Shown piece by piece: positions 25,381 through 35,131 of a stretch of DNA of 64,000 bases. Origin of the DNA: Methylopumilus sp947499625 (GTDB lineage: Bacteria > Pseudomonadota > Gammaproteobacteria > Burkholderiales > Methylophilaceae); contig OZ248397.1 in assembly GCA_965234475.1 (NCBI GenBank), positions 930,001-994,000 on the forward strand. The letters are read 5' to 3'. The position numbers and the translations under genes are program-made. The notes beneath the pieces were generated by a model. That model was given only the letters and a program-made list of their open reading frames with translations, searched no databases and had not been told where the DNA came from. Numbering within the stretch: the first letter of the stretch is position 1; every line of letters begins with the position of its first letter.

Positions 25381-26515
25381 AGCTATTTTTCTTTTCTTCG
25401 ATAAGATCAATGAAGTGATCAAACAAGTAACTCATTTCAGATGGGCCTGGACTCGCTTCAGGATGCCCCTGAAAACTAAATGCGGGCTGATCTAATCTTT
25501 CAATCCCTTGTAAGCTTCCATCAAAAAGAGATTGGTGTGTCGCGACTAAATGTTTAGGTAGTGATGTTTGATCCACCGTGAAGCCATGATTTTGACTAGT
25601 AATAAATACACGTTTTGTTTTTAAATCCTGAACGGGGTGATTCGCGCCATGATGTCCAAATTTCATCTTAGATGTTTTAGCGCCACTCGCTAAGGCTAAA
25701 AGTTGATGGCCTAAACATATACCGAAAGTTGGGTAGCCATCATCGACCAGTTGTTTAATTGCTCGAATAGCATAATCACATGGTTCCGGATCTCCCGGTC
25801 CATTGGATAAAAATACGCCATCAGGTTTTAGGCGAACCACTTCTTCATAAGAAGTTTCAGCAGGCACAATGGTGACTTTGCATCTTCTTGAAACCAACAT
25901 CCTTAAAATATTTCTCTTAATGCCGTAATCAAATGCAACAACGTGATGGTCTGATTCATTGTGATTGCTGCAGCCATTAGATAATGACCACTCACCTTGA
26001 TTGAATGTATAAGATTTTTTGCAGCTCACGACCTTGGCCAAATCCATACCAGAAAGTCCAGGAAAGGCCTTTGCTTGTTCATGCGCTTTTTTATCATCTT
26101 CTGATTCAGCAATAATGCAGCCCGCTTGTGAGCCATGCTCTCTTAGATGTCTTGTGAGTTTTCTTGTATCAATATTTGCGATCGCAACAATATGGTTTTC
26201 TTTTAAGTATTCGGAAAGGGTTTGCTCGCTTCTAAAATTACTATCAATCATCGCTAAATCACGAATGATTAAACCACTAGCATAGACTTTGTCAGATTCG
26301 GCATCTACTTTATTAACGCCTACATTACCAATATGAGGATAAGTGAGTGTGACTATTTGTTTTGTATAAGAAGGGTCGGTCAGAATTTCTTGATAACCCG
26401 TCATGGAAGTATTAAAAACAACTTCACCTGAGGTTAAACCCGGAGCACCAATTGAAAGGCCTCGAAACTTAGTTCCGTCTGCAAGCACTAACACTGCCGA
26501 CATATTTCGCGACAA
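25367..26515 (-). CDS. carA: carbamoyl phosphate synthase small subunit (glutaminase)
   Basis: The 382 residues comprise an N-terminal CPSase domain (FNTSMTGYQEILTDPSY) and a class I glutamine amidotransferase domain with nucleophile C267 in GICLGHQLL and the later HGFTVD and HPEASPGP segments. It releases ammonia from glutamine for CarB. Upstream lies a roughly 150-base gap with a hairpin that ends the dapB transcript. No arginine- or pyrimidine-responsive leader is recognisable. Confidence 0.97.
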   Translation of the reverse strand: MSRNMSAVLVLADGTKFRGLSIGAPGLTSGEVVFNTSMTGYQEILTDPSYTKQIVTLTYPHIGNVGVNKVDAESDKVYASGLIIRDLAMIDSNFRSEQTLSEYLKENHIVAIANIDTRKLTRHLREHGSQAGCIIAESEDDKKAHEQAKAFPGLSGMDLAKVVSCKKSYTFNQGEWSLSNGCSNHNESDHHVVAFDYGIKRNILRMLVSRRCKVTIVPAETSYEEVVRLKPDGVFLSNGPGDPEPCDYAIRAIKQLVDDGYPTFGICLGHQLLALASGAKTSKMKFGHHGANHPVQDLKTKRVFITSQNHGFTVDQTSLPKHLVATHQSLFDGSLQGIERLDQPAFSFQGHPEASPGPSEMSYLFDHFIDLIEEKKNSYAKA

Positions 26516-26564
26516 AATGACTCTCCAGTATTTGCGAATTCAAGGGTTTAGCGACTGGATATAC

Positions 26565-26596
26565 AAAACGGGAGAAGTTTTTAGCAGCTCCCGTTT
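26565..26596 (-). terminator. hairpin between dapB and carA
   Basis: On the minus strand AAACGGGAG / CTCCCGTTT (9 bp, 13-base loop) ends in a short TTTT. It lies about 65 bases past the dapB stop in the 147-base gap before carA. Terminator is likely; the weak T-run leaves room for a carA attenuator. Confidence 0.65.
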
Positions 26597-26662
26597 CAAA
26601 TATCGTAGATATTATAGTCGATTTAGCGCTTTAATTCAACGCACTAAACCTTGATAAATGGG

Positions 26663-27475
26663 TTAATTGTCAGAAAGTCCTAAGACCTTTTGCATGTCAA
26701 AAAGACCCGTTTTTTGATGTGACAAAAATTTAGCAGCCCTTAATGCGCCCTTAGCAAAGGTGGATCGACTTGAAGCTTTATGAGTTAATTCAATACGCTC
26801 ACCAGTGCCTGCATATAAAACCGTATGGTCGCCTACAATATCGCCACCGCGAATCGTTGAAAAGCCAATCGTGGTTTGTTTGCGTTCACCTGTATTACCG
26901 AAACGCTCATACTGCGCTTCTTTTTTGAGGTCTCTGCCACTAGCTTTCGCAACAGCCTCTCCTAATCTTAAGGCTGTACCTGAAGGAGCGTCAATTTTAT
27001 GTCGATGATGCGCTTCAATAATTTCAATATCAAAATCATCTTTGAGTAATTGCGTTGCTTTTTCAACAAGCGAAATCAATAAATTAACGCCTACACTCAT
27101 ATTGGGTGCAAAAACAATAGGTATGGTTTTTGAAGCATCAAGAATCAATTTTTTTTCTTGATCTGAAAATCCTGTTGTACCAATGACATATTTCACTTGA
27201 TGTGCTTCGCATAATTTCAAATATTCAAGGCTTGCTTCAGGTCTCGTAAAATCAATAAGAACATCAGCAGATGAAATTACTTTTGCGATGTCATGATCAA
27301 TTTTAATACCTGTTGAAATGCCAATAGCCTCTCCTGCATCACGCCCTAATTTAGCACTCGACTTATGATCAATAGCAGCTACAAGCACTAAGTCTTTATC
27401 GCTAGCAATTTCTTGAATAAGACTCTGGCCCATACGACCTGAAGCGCCCACGATAAGAATATTTATTTTACTCAT
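26663..27475 (-). CDS. dapB: 4-hydroxy-tetrahydrodipicolinate reductase
   Basis: This 270-residue enzyme reduces hydroxy-tetrahydrodipicolinate with NAD(P)H in lysine and diaminopimelate synthesis. The N-terminal Rossmann motif is VGASGRMG (9-16). The substrate and catalytic segment EAHHRHKIDAPSGTAL carries the conserved His pair and Lys. Length is normal. It lies four bases after bamE on the same strand. Confidence 0.97.
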   Translation of the reverse strand: MSKINILIVGASGRMGQSLIQEIASDKDLVLVAAIDHKSSAKLGRDAGEAIGISTGIKIDHDIAKVISSADVLIDFTRPEASLEYLKLCEAHQVKYVIGTTGFSDQEKKLILDASKTIPIVFAPNMSVGVNLLISLVEKATQLLKDDFDIEIIEAHHRHKIDAPSGTALRLGEAVAKASGRDLKKEAQYERFGNTGERKQTTIGFSTIRGGDIVGDHTVLYAGTGERIELTHKASSRSTFAKGALRAAKFLSHQKTGLFDMQKVLGLSDN

Positions 27476-27479
27476 ATGA

Positions 27480-28190
27480 TTAAAATCCTATTTTTTCTAA
27501 CATCAAATCAAAATAATTTGAATCAGTCTCAGCTGGCAAAGGTTTTGCATTTTCAACCTTTGGAGCCTCAGGCTTGATAACTGCAGGCTCTTTTTTAATT
27601 TCTGTTGGAGCCACTTCCTTGACAGGTTTTTTTATCTCAGGCTCTAGAACTTTAACTGGCTCTGGCGTGTCTTTTTTAGGAGTCACGATTTTTCTTTCTT
27701 CTAATGGCACGTCTTTCTTAGGGGGTGTAACTTTTTCAATAGGCTTAACATCTTCTTCCCAAAATTTTAATCGATCGAGCATCCCCTTTTCTTTTTGAGC
27801 TGGATTTGGATTAGCCTCATTATTCTTAATGGGTGCTATTTCTTGACGATCTTCATTTCTATTTGCATTAGCCGGAATAACATCGCCTTTTACTTTAGCT
27901 AACAAATCTTTTTCAAACATCAAAATGACTCTTCTTTTCTCAATGATTGCACTATCTTTTTCCATTTGATAAAAATAATCCCATTGGTCTTTGTGGAAGC
28001 TATCTGTAATCAGTGGCGTTCCCATCACAAAACGCACTTGAGTTTTTGTCATGCCTGGCTTTAATTGCATCATCATTTTTGAAGTCACTAAATTGCCCTG
28101 TTGAATTGGCATTTTGTAGGGCTTAATAGAGGGTAATGAAGAAGAGCAAGCAGTGATTAAGAGACTTAAAACTAAAAGAAATATGCGCAT
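27480..28190 (-). CDS. bamE: BamE/SmpA lipoprotein with long Pro/Lys/Glu-rich tail
   Basis: ATG 28190 gives 236 residues. A lipoprotein signal ends in LLITAC, so the mature N-terminus would be lipidated Cys in the outer membrane. The BamE domain follows with KPGMTKTQVRFVMGTP and DSFHKDQWDYFYQM. It is an accessory of the Bam complex that inserts barrel proteins such as the phosphate porin. Beyond residue 110 a tail of more than 100 residues is rich in Pro, Lys and Glu and looks disordered. Typical BamE lacks this. It is divergent from fur. Confidence 0.88.
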   Translation of the reverse strand: MRIFLLVLSLLITACSSSLPSIKPYKMPIQQGNLVTSKMMMQLKPGMTKTQVRFVMGTPLITDSFHKDQWDYFYQMEKDSAIIEKRRVILMFEKDLLAKVKGDVIPANANRNEDRQEIAPIKNNEANPNPAQKEKGMLDRLKFWEEDVKPIEKVTPPKKDVPLEERKIVTPKKDTPEPVKVLEPEIKKPVKEVAPTEIKKEPAVIKPEAPKVENAKPLPAETDSNYFDLMLEKIGF

Positions 28191-28278
28191 TTTTATAACT
28201 TTAAACATAATGCGTATTAATATAACATGCTAGACAGTATTCAAAATACTTCCTGTAAGCAATTTTTAAGGTGTTTCA

Positions 28279-28707
28279 ATGGGACAAGATCATAAAGATT
28301 TAAAAAAATCAGGGCTTAAAGCAACGCTTCCCAGGCTTAAAATCTTAAGTCTTTTTGAGCATAGCGATGCGAAGCATCTTTCAGCTGAAGATGTGTATAA
28401 GCTTTTAATTAAATCTGGTGAAGATGTTGGCCTTGCAACGATCTATAGAGTCCTCACTCAATTTGAACAAGCGGGTCTTTTAATTCGCCATCATTTTGAA
28501 AGTGATAAAGCTGTCTTTGAATTAAACGACTCGCAACATCACGATCATATTGTGTGTATGCAATGTGGCCATGTCGAAGAATTTTGTGATGATGAGATTG
28601 AAAAGAGACAGAAAATTATTGCGACTAAAAAAGGATTTACCATCCAAGCGCATTCGCTTTATATCTATGCTGAATGCAATAAAAATCCCTGCCCTCACAA
28701 AGTTTAA
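28279..28707 (+). CDS. fur: ferric uptake regulator Fur
   Basis: The 142-residue DNA-binding repressor has a winged helix (LKATLPRLKIL, then VGLATIYRVLTQFEQAGL, the recognition region). A metal-binding dimerisation domain follows with HHDHIVCMQCGHVEEF. It uses ferrous iron to repress uptake genes. Its divergent pairing with bamE is a conserved arrangement in beta- and gammaproteobacteria. The last four bases overlap the convergent recN stop. Confidence 0.96.
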   Translation: MGQDHKDLKKSGLKATLPRLKILSLFEHSDAKHLSAEDVYKLLIKSGEDVGLATIYRVLTQFEQAGLLIRHHFESDKAVFELNDSQHHDHIVCMQCGHVEEFCDDEIEKRQKIIATKKGFTIQAHSLYIYAECNKNPCPHKV

Positions 28708-30362
28708 GCCTGTAACATTTCCCTCGCATGCTCCCTTGTGGTGTCAGTAATCGATATACCACCTAACATGCGTGCAATTTCATCGATGCGCATCTTATCA
28801 TCCATCAAAAGAATGTGGCTGAGCGTCTGATTATTTTCTTGTGTCTTAGACACTTTGTAATGATGGACAGCCAATGATGCTACTTGTGCCAAATGTGTAA
28901 TAACTAAAACTTGTCTTTGGTCGTGATGACCTAGTTCTTTTAAAAGCTTACCTACAATTTCCGCTACACTTCCTCCAATACCTACATCTACTTCATCAAA
29001 AATCATACAGGGTACATTCGCCTTTGAAATAGACGCAACGCGAATTGCAAGGCTTAGGCGAGAAAGCTCACCACCTGAAGCTGCTTTATGAATGGGTCTT
29101 GGTTCTGCGCCTAAATGAGATGCCACCAAAAATTCAATTTGTTCTAGCCCGTGTGCCGTTGGATCTTGAGATGTGAGTTTTACTTCAAAGCGTCCATGGC
29201 TAAAAGATAATTTTTGCATCGCCACAGTAATATTTTGACTTAAAGTTTCTGATGCAGTCTTACGCGCCTTACTTAATAATTTTGCACTTTCATTGAAAGC
29301 TTCAAGGGCTACTTTTTCTTTAGCATCAACGCCATCATCTGATTGAAAAGACTCGAGTTCATCCGTACGCGCTTGCCACGTAAGCAACGTTGATTCAAAA
29401 TCTTCAGGCTTAATACGATGCTTCCTACCAAAATTATGAATCGCTTGAATCTGTTCTTCAATATCTTTAAGTCTCTCTGGATCTAAATCGACTTTTTGTA
29501 AATATCTATTAAGTGAACGAAGCAGCTCTTCTATTTGAATACTAATTGAATCAATGAGATCCGAAGACTCTTTTAATTTCTCATCGATACTTAACGCGTG
29601 AGAAATTTTCTGCTGCACTAAACGAAGCCTATCAGAAATTGCCATTTCATCTTTCTCTAAAACTTCAATGCAAAGGTTAACATTATCAATGAGCTCATTC
29701 CCATGAGACATCATGGCATGGTCTTGTTGCAATGTTTCCCAGTCGCTCAGGGTGAGTGAGAGTTGTTTTAATTCTCGTAATTTATCTCTTAATTCTGCAA
29801 GTTCATCGCTATAAATTTGTGCATTTTTTTCGTACTCAATTTTTTGCACGTGAAGCTTATGCCATGAATGGTAAAGTTGATAAGTCTTGACTGCTAGATC
29901 TGAGTAGCCACCAAAGTTATCTAAAATTTGTCTTTGTGCACTTAATTTTAGAAGTGAGTGGTGAGCGTTTTGACTGTAGATATCAACGAGTGACTCACCT
30001 AGCTCTTTTAATTGCTGAAGTGTGGCTACCTTGCCATTGATAAAAGCCCTTGATTTACCATCAGCATGAATCACTCTTCTTAAGATAAGTTCAACGCTAT
30101 CAGATTCCAGTTCATTTTCTTTTAACCAGTCGATCACTTCTTGATTATGTTTAATATCAAAGATAGCGCTGATATCGGCTTTATCTTGATGAAGTCTGAC
30201 GACTCCACCCTCGTTTCTCTGTCCCAAGGCTAAAGACAAAGCATCAATGAGGATAGACTTTCCAGCGCCTGTCTCCCCTGTTAATGCCGAAAAACCAGAT
30301 TTAAAATCTAAGTTCATTTTGTCGACAATGACAAAATCAAGGATAGATAGATTAATTAACAT
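28704..30362 (-). CDS. recN: DNA repair protein RecN
   Basis: This 552-residue SMC-like ATPase acts in double-strand-break repair. Walker A is GETGAGKS (29-36). Long coiled coils run at about 150-390. The C-terminal ABC half shows SGGELSRLSLAIRV and IFDEVDVGIGG, followed by QVLVITHLAQVAS. Length is normal. It sits downstream of nadK, with only nine bases between them. Confidence 0.97.
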   Translation of the reverse strand: MLINLSILDFVIVDKMNLDFKSGFSALTGETGAGKSILIDALSLALGQRNEGGVVRLHQDKADISAIFDIKHNQEVIDWLKENELESDSVELILRRVIHADGKSRAFINGKVATLQQLKELGESLVDIYSQNAHHSLLKLSAQRQILDNFGGYSDLAVKTYQLYHSWHKLHVQKIEYEKNAQIYSDELAELRDKLRELKQLSLTLSDWETLQQDHAMMSHGNELIDNVNLCIEVLEKDEMAISDRLRLVQQKISHALSIDEKLKESSDLIDSISIQIEELLRSLNRYLQKVDLDPERLKDIEEQIQAIHNFGRKHRIKPEDFESTLLTWQARTDELESFQSDDGVDAKEKVALEAFNESAKLLSKARKTASETLSQNITVAMQKLSFSHGRFEVKLTSQDPTAHGLEQIEFLVASHLGAEPRPIHKAASGGELSRLSLAIRVASISKANVPCMIFDEVDVGIGGSVAEIVGKLLKELGHHDQRQVLVITHLAQVASLAVHHYKVSKTQENNQTLSHILLMDDKMRIDEIARMLGGISITDTTREHAREMLQA

Positions 30363-30371
30363 AGCACTTTA

Positions 30372-31241
30372 TTAACCCCAGTTTAATTTTTTTCTAAGCA
30401 TCTCAAAATAACAATAGTCTTTTGGATGAAGAAAAGTGATCATTTTTTCTGCGCGTTTAATTTCAATGCGATCATGAAGCTCAAGGGGCACTTTAAGCTG
30501 CCCATCAATACTTAAATAAGATTCATCCATACTTACTACATGAATTTCAATAGCACTTTTGCTGCTCACTGCAATTGGGCGATTACTTAATGTATGGGGA
30601 CTAATCGGTACGAGAGAAATCGCTTCTAATTCGGGATGGAGAATGGGCCCCCCAGCTGAGAGTGCGTAAGCAGTTGTGCCTGTTGGAGTTGTCACAACAA
30701 GTCCGTCTGATCTTTGTTTGTGGACAAAACTACCATTGATAGAAACTTCCAACTCGATTAAGCGGGAGCCACTTCTTACAACAACATCATTGAGTGCTAA
30801 TGATTCATGAATACATTTTAAGCCTCTAAAAATTTTAGACTGCAAAAGCATTCTTTTATCTTTATAAGAAGAGCCTTGAAATATCTCATCAATGGATTCA
30901 AACATATTGCTTGTATTTAGATCTGCTAAAAATCCAAAACGGCCTTGATTGATGCCTATTAATGGGATGTCAAAATTCACAAGCGATCTTGCAACCCCTA
31001 ACATCGTTCCATCACCACCCACAACGATCGCAAGATCTGCTTTTTCACCAATCTCTTCTAGATTAATAGCCTTGAATGCTTGAAATTTTCCAGACTGATG
31101 TGTTTTAGCCTCAATAAAAATATTGATGTGCTTATTCGACAAATATTGGGCGAGCTCTAAAAGCTGGGATTCAATGTCAGAAGATTCACTTCCGCTCGCA
31201 TATTTTCCGATAATTGCGACTGATTTAAAGAGACTTTCCAT
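30372..31241 (-). CDS. nadK: NAD kinase
   Basis: The 289-residue enzyme phosphorylates NAD to NADP with ATP or polyphosphate. GGDGTM (75-80) is the hallmark motif, and the substrate segment TPTGTTAYALSAGGPI follows. NADP supply matters for the ED and pentose phosphate enzymes of the putative methylotroph. It is divergent from hrcA across 175 bases and forms a pair with recN, as in many betaproteobacteria. Confidence 0.97.
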   Translation of the reverse strand: MESLFKSVAIIGKYASGSESSDIESQLLELAQYLSNKHINIFIEAKTHQSGKFQAFKAINLEEIGEKADLAIVVGGDGTMLGVARSLVNFDIPLIGINQGRFGFLADLNTSNMFESIDEIFQGSSYKDKRMLLQSKIFRGLKCIHESLALNDVVVRSGSRLIELEVSINGSFVHKQRSDGLVVTTPTGTTAYALSAGGPILHPELEAISLVPISPHTLSNRPIAVSSKSAIEIHVVSMDESYLSIDGQLKVPLELHDRIEIKRAEKMITFLHPKDYCYFEMLRKKLNWG

Positions 31242-31419
31242 AATTGAATTAAAGCATACTTAAGACATAAGAATATATAGCAATTTAATAAAGAAAAACT
31301 TAGTATATTAAGCATTCATTTACAAAAGTACCGCGTGCTAGAATGGCTTATTACACCCTGAAAATTAGGCTTTATTGACTATTTTAAAGCATATCGATTT
31401 ATATGAATAATTCTATTTG

Positions 31420-32442
31420 ATGATGCTAGATAAACGCGCCCAAATTCTTCTAAAAACCCTCATTGAGCAACATATTTGTGATGGGCACCCTGTGGGATCT
31501 AGAACCCTCTCTCAATCATCAGGCCTTGACTTAAGTCCAGCTTCTATTCGAAATACCATGAAAGATCTAGAGGGTCTTGGTTTTATCACAAGCCCTCATA
31601 CTTCAGCAGGAAGAATTCCTACGCAATTAGGTTACAGACTCTTTGTAGATTCCCTTCTCATTGTCAAACCTTTAGATGACAAGGTAATTAGTTCATTAAA
31701 AGATCAAATGAATATTGGTGACAACAAAAAAATTATTAATAATGCCGCGGATATCTTATCAACACTAACTCAATTTGCTGGAGTAGTTCTTATTCCTAAA
31801 GTTAAGAAAACAACATTTAAACATTTAGAATTTATTGGTCTGTCTGAGAAAAAAATTCTTGTCATCATTGTCACAAATGATGGCAATGTTCAAAACAGAA
31901 TTGTAATGACGGAAAAGCACTACACACATGATGATTTAGTTGAGGCTGCAAATTATTTTAATCACAACTTTAGTGGCAATACTTTTGCTAAAGTCAAAGA
32001 TACGCTCGTCGATGAATTATCTAAAATGCATGCTGATATGATTAAACTTATGACGGCAGCTATTGAAGTCGGTAATGAAGTAATTTCCCCAGAGAGTGAA
32101 TCGATCGTAATCACGGGACAAAACAACCTTATCCAATCTGAAGAGCTCGCAAAAAATATATCGAGCTTAAGAAAAATTTTTGAAATATTTGAAAAGCGAA
32201 CAGCGCTTATGAAGCTTCTTGATCAAAGTCAGCTTGGGGAAGGCATTCAAATCTTTATTGGGAATGAGTCAGGATACTCGTCTCTAGATGAATGTAGCCT
32301 TATTACATCCCCTTATGAAACAGATGGTGAAATTGTAGGTACCCTAGGCGTGATTGGACCCACAAGAATGGCTTACGAAAGAGTCATTCCTATTGTCGAT
32401 ATCACAGCTAAACTTCTTTCTAACGCACTGAGTCAACACTAA
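31420..32442 (+). CDS. hrcA: heat-inducible transcription repressor HrcA
   Basis: About 340 residues. The N-terminal winged helix (GSRTLSQSSGLDLSPASIRNTM region, about 24-45) binds CIRCE operators, and a GAF-like dimerisation domain and insertion follow. ATG 31420 and 31423 are adjacent candidate starts; a TTG immediately before is less likely. HrcA activity normally depends on the GroE chaperonin, which is not encoded here. The only CIRCE I see in the window lies before rpoH, and none is seen in front of hrcA itself. Confidence 0.95.
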   Translation: MMLDKRAQILLKTLIEQHICDGHPVGSRTLSQSSGLDLSPASIRNTMKDLEGLGFITSPHTSAGRIPTQLGYRLFVDSLLIVKPLDDKVISSLKDQMNIGDNKKIINNAADILSTLTQFAGVVLIPKVKKTTFKHLEFIGLSEKKILVIIVTNDGNVQNRIVMTEKHYTHDDLVEAANYFNHNFSGNTFAKVKDTLVDELSKMHADMIKLMTAAIEVGNEVISPESESIVITGQNNLIQSEELAKNISSLRKIFEIFEKRTALMKLLDQSQLGEGIQIFIGNESGYSSLDECSLITSPYETDGEIVGTLGVIGPTRMAYERVIPIVDITAKLLSNALSQH

Positions 32443-32444
32443 AA

Positions 32445-33554
32445 ATGAATTACTTTACAAAAGAACCGCAATACCAACATGGCGATACGCCAAAAATAGG
32501 CGTTATCCTCGCAAACTTAGGAACGCCTGATTCCCTTAGCACGCATGCTGTAAGAAAATATTTACAACAATTTCTTATGGATCGAAGGGTAGTCGAAATA
32601 CCACGATTTATTTGGTGCTGGATACTTCATTTCATTATCTTAGTCTTTAGGCCGGGAAGTTCAGCAAAAAAATATGCAAAAGTTTGGACTAAAAAAGGCT
32701 CTCCACTTTTGGTCAATGCTTCAAATCAAACAAAAGTATTAACCGCAAAAATTAAAAAGACAGTATCTCAGCCTATTGAAGTTGAATTAGGAATGTCCTA
32801 CGGCAATCCTTCAATGAAAAATGCGGTCCTCAAGTTGAAAGAAAAAAATTGCACTAAAATTCTCTTGCTTCCACTCTATCCTCAGTATGCTGCTTCATCA
32901 AGCGCATCAGCAATGGACGCGCTATGGCGTGTACTTCTTAAAACAAGAAATGTACCAGCAGTCAGAACCGTTAGGAATTATCATGACCATCCTCTTTATA
33001 TTAATGCGCTTAAATCATCTATCCTACAATTCTGGAAAAAAAATGGAAAGCCGACAAAGTTAGTGATGAGCTTTCATGGCATACCAAAAAAATCATTAAT
33101 GCAAGGCGATCCTTATCATTGTGAATGCTATAAAACTGCTCGCTTACTTGCCGAAGCTTTAAAATTAAAGGAGAGCGAATATATAGTGTCTTTCCAGTCA
33201 CGCTTTGGAAAAGCTGAATGGCTAAAACCTTATTACGCTGAAATGATGGCTGACCTAGGAAAAAAGAAAGAGAAGAATGTTCATGTTATTTGTCCAGGGT
33301 TCTCCAGTGATTGCTTAGAAACCTTAGAAGAAATTAATATTGAGGGTAGGCATATTTTCTTAAGTCACGGCGGCAAAAGCTTTAATTACATCCCTGCTCT
33401 CAATGCCAATCCAGATTGGATCAATGCGATGCAAGGTATAATTCTAGAAAATTTACAAGGCTGGATTGATAAAAGCTGGACAGCTAAAAAAGAAGCTATT
33501 AATTCAGCGGCCACTAAAAAAAGAGCTACACTTGTAGAAAAGAAACAGTCTTAA
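32445..33554 (+). CDS. hemH: ferrochelatase
   Basis: This 369-residue enzyme inserts ferrous iron into protoporphyrin IX, the last step of haem synthesis. ILANLGTPDS (N-terminal), the active-site histidine in SFHGIPKKS and CPGFSSDCLETLEEI with its conserved acidic residues identify it. It starts two bases after the hrcA stop and is probably co-transcribed. The C-terminal tail after about 345 is Lys-rich and not conserved. Confidence 0.96.
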   Translation: MNYFTKEPQYQHGDTPKIGVILANLGTPDSLSTHAVRKYLQQFLMDRRVVEIPRFIWCWILHFIILVFRPGSSAKKYAKVWTKKGSPLLVNASNQTKVLTAKIKKTVSQPIEVELGMSYGNPSMKNAVLKLKEKNCTKILLLPLYPQYAASSSASAMDALWRVLLKTRNVPAVRTVRNYHDHPLYINALKSSILQFWKKNGKPTKLVMSFHGIPKKSLMQGDPYHCECYKTARLLAEALKLKESEYIVSFQSRFGKAEWLKPYYAEMMADLGKKKEKNVHVICPGFSSDCLETLEEINIEGRHIFLSHGGKSFNYIPALNANPDWINAMQGIILENLQGWIDKSWTAKKEAINSAATKKRATLVEKKQS

Positions 33555-33575
33555 TTATTTAAAGACAATCTCATT

Positions 33576-34559
33576 ATGATAATACTTACGGGTGGTGCTG
33601 GCATGATTGGAAGTGTCATTGCTTGGCATCTTAATAGCATTCTCGATAGAAAAGATATCATCATCGTTGATGATATTCAACATCCAGATCAATGGAATAA
33701 TTTAAGTAAGCGAACGTATATCGATTACCTTGATAAAGATGATCTATTTCCTTGGCTTGAAAAGAAACAAGAGATTGAAGCTATCATTCATATGGGCGCT
33801 ATCAGCGCTACAACCGAAACTGATTTTAACAAACTTTTAAATCAGAATATTCGTTACAGTCAAAATCTATGGCGCTATGCAAGCGATCATGGCGTACCTT
33901 TTCTTTATGCAAGCTCTGCAGCCACTTATGGCGGAGGGGAATTTGGCTATGATGATAATGAATCAGAGCTAAGAAAACTAAGGCCTCTTAATGCATATGG
34001 TTATTCAAAACAATTTTTTGATCAATGGGCAGTACAACAAGTCCTCGCAAAAGAAAAAACACCTCCTCAATGGTGTGGATTTAAATTTTTTAATGTCTAT
34101 GGTCCAAACGAATACCATAAAGATAGAATGGCAAGCGTTGCATTTCATGCATTTAATCAACTTAAAACAGAGGGTGAAATTAGACTCTTCAAGAGCGATC
34201 GTCCCGACTATAAAGATGGTATGCAATTAAGAGATTTTGTTTATGTAAAAGATGCTGCAGCAGCTGTTTTATATTTTTTAAGTCACAAAAAACATTCAGG
34301 TATCTATAATGTAGGTACAGGAAAAGCTTCAAGTTTTAAAGCGCTTGCAGAGTCTCTTGTGAAAAGTATTGAGGGCGATCTAAATACAATTAAATATATT
34401 GATATGCCAAATGATCTTAAGGGAAAATACCAATACTTTACTGAAGCTAATATAAAGAAACTAAAAGATGCTGGATATACAAAGCCTTTTTTTTCTATTG
34501 AAGAAGGTATTAGGGATTACGCAATAAATTATTTAACTAAAAGTGATACTTACGCATGA
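33576..34559 (+). CDS. hldD: ADP-L-glycero-D-manno-heptose 6-epimerase
   Basis: This 327-residue extended SDR uses NADP to epimerise ADP-heptose, the last step before heptose enters the LPS inner core. The Rossmann motif TGGAGMIGS is at 5-13. The catalytic Tyr-Lys pair is in NAYGYSKQ, and FFNVYGPNEYHK follows. It opens the hldD-gmhA-hldE-waaF run; the gmhA start overlaps its stop codon by four bases. Confidence 0.96.
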   Translation: MIILTGGAGMIGSVIAWHLNSILDRKDIIIVDDIQHPDQWNNLSKRTYIDYLDKDDLFPWLEKKQEIEAIIHMGAISATTETDFNKLLNQNIRYSQNLWRYASDHGVPFLYASSAATYGGGEFGYDDNESELRKLRPLNAYGYSKQFFDQWAVQQVLAKEKTPPQWCGFKFFNVYGPNEYHKDRMASVAFHAFNQLKTEGEIRLFKSDRPDYKDGMQLRDFVYVKDAAAAVLYFLSHKKHSGIYNVGTGKASSFKALAESLVKSIEGDLNTIKYIDMPNDLKGKYQYFTEANIKKLKDAGYTKPFFSIEEGIRDYAINYLTKSDTYA

Positions 34560-35128
34560 GTAATGAAAATTTAAAAAAAATAGAATCTATTTTTAAGAAG
34601 CATCAAGACACGATTCAAAAATTGACTTTGCTCATTCCACAGATAAGTGAAATAGCAAGTCTAATTAAGAAAACACTTCACTCAGGGGGTAAAGTGCTTA
34701 TTTTTGGAAATGGCGGAAGCGCTTCTGACAGTCAACATATTGCAGCAGAAATTGTAGGCAGATTTGTAAAAGAACGCAAAGGGCTTCCTGCTATTGCATT
34801 AACGACAGATACTTCAATTATTACCGCTGTTGCAAATGACTATGGCTATGAGCACATTTTTTCAAGGCAAATCGAAGCGTTATGTTTGAAAAATGATGTG
34901 GTGATTGGCATTTCTACATCGGGTAATAGTAAAAATGTTATCAAAGGACTAGAAAAAGCAAACACATTAGGTGCCCTTACAATTGGCTTAACGGGTGGGG
35001 ATGGCGGTCTTATTAAAAAAATATCAGCACACGCTATCGTTGTAGACTCAAATGAAACAGCAAGAATTCAAGAGGCGCATATTCTCATTGGACATACGCT
35101 CTGCGAACTCATCGATGAAGGTCAATAG
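34556..35128 (+). CDS. gmhA: sedoheptulose-7-phosphate isomerase
   Basis: The 190-residue SIS-domain enzyme turns sedoheptulose-7-phosphate into D-glycero-D-manno-heptose-7-phosphate, the first step to ADP-heptose. FGNGGSASDSQHIAAEIVGRF is the family segment binding phosphate, and the later ISTSGNSKNV and QEAHILIGH carry conserved residues. Its substrate is a sugar phosphate of the pentose phosphate and ribulose monophosphate cycles. It overlaps hldD and lies three bases before hldE. Confidence 0.95.
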   Translation: MSNENLKKIESIFKKHQDTIQKLTLLIPQISEIASLIKKTLHSGGKVLIFGNGGSASDSQHIAAEIVGRFVKERKGLPAIALTTDTSIITAVANDYGYEHIFSRQIEALCLKNDVVIGISTSGNSKNVIKGLEKANTLGALTIGLTGGDGGLIKKISAHAIVVDSNETARIQEAHILIGHTLCELIDEGQ

Positions 35129-35131
35129 CCT

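Noticed and set aside
25102..25404. A 100-codon open frame antisense to carB across its start
   Set aside because: Contained in carB/carA coding sequence, no ribosome site, no motif.
31375..31406. TTGACT ... TATATG as a sigma-70 promoter of hrcA
   Set aside because: Spacer of about 19 bases and weak -10; chance matches are common in A/T-rich gaps.
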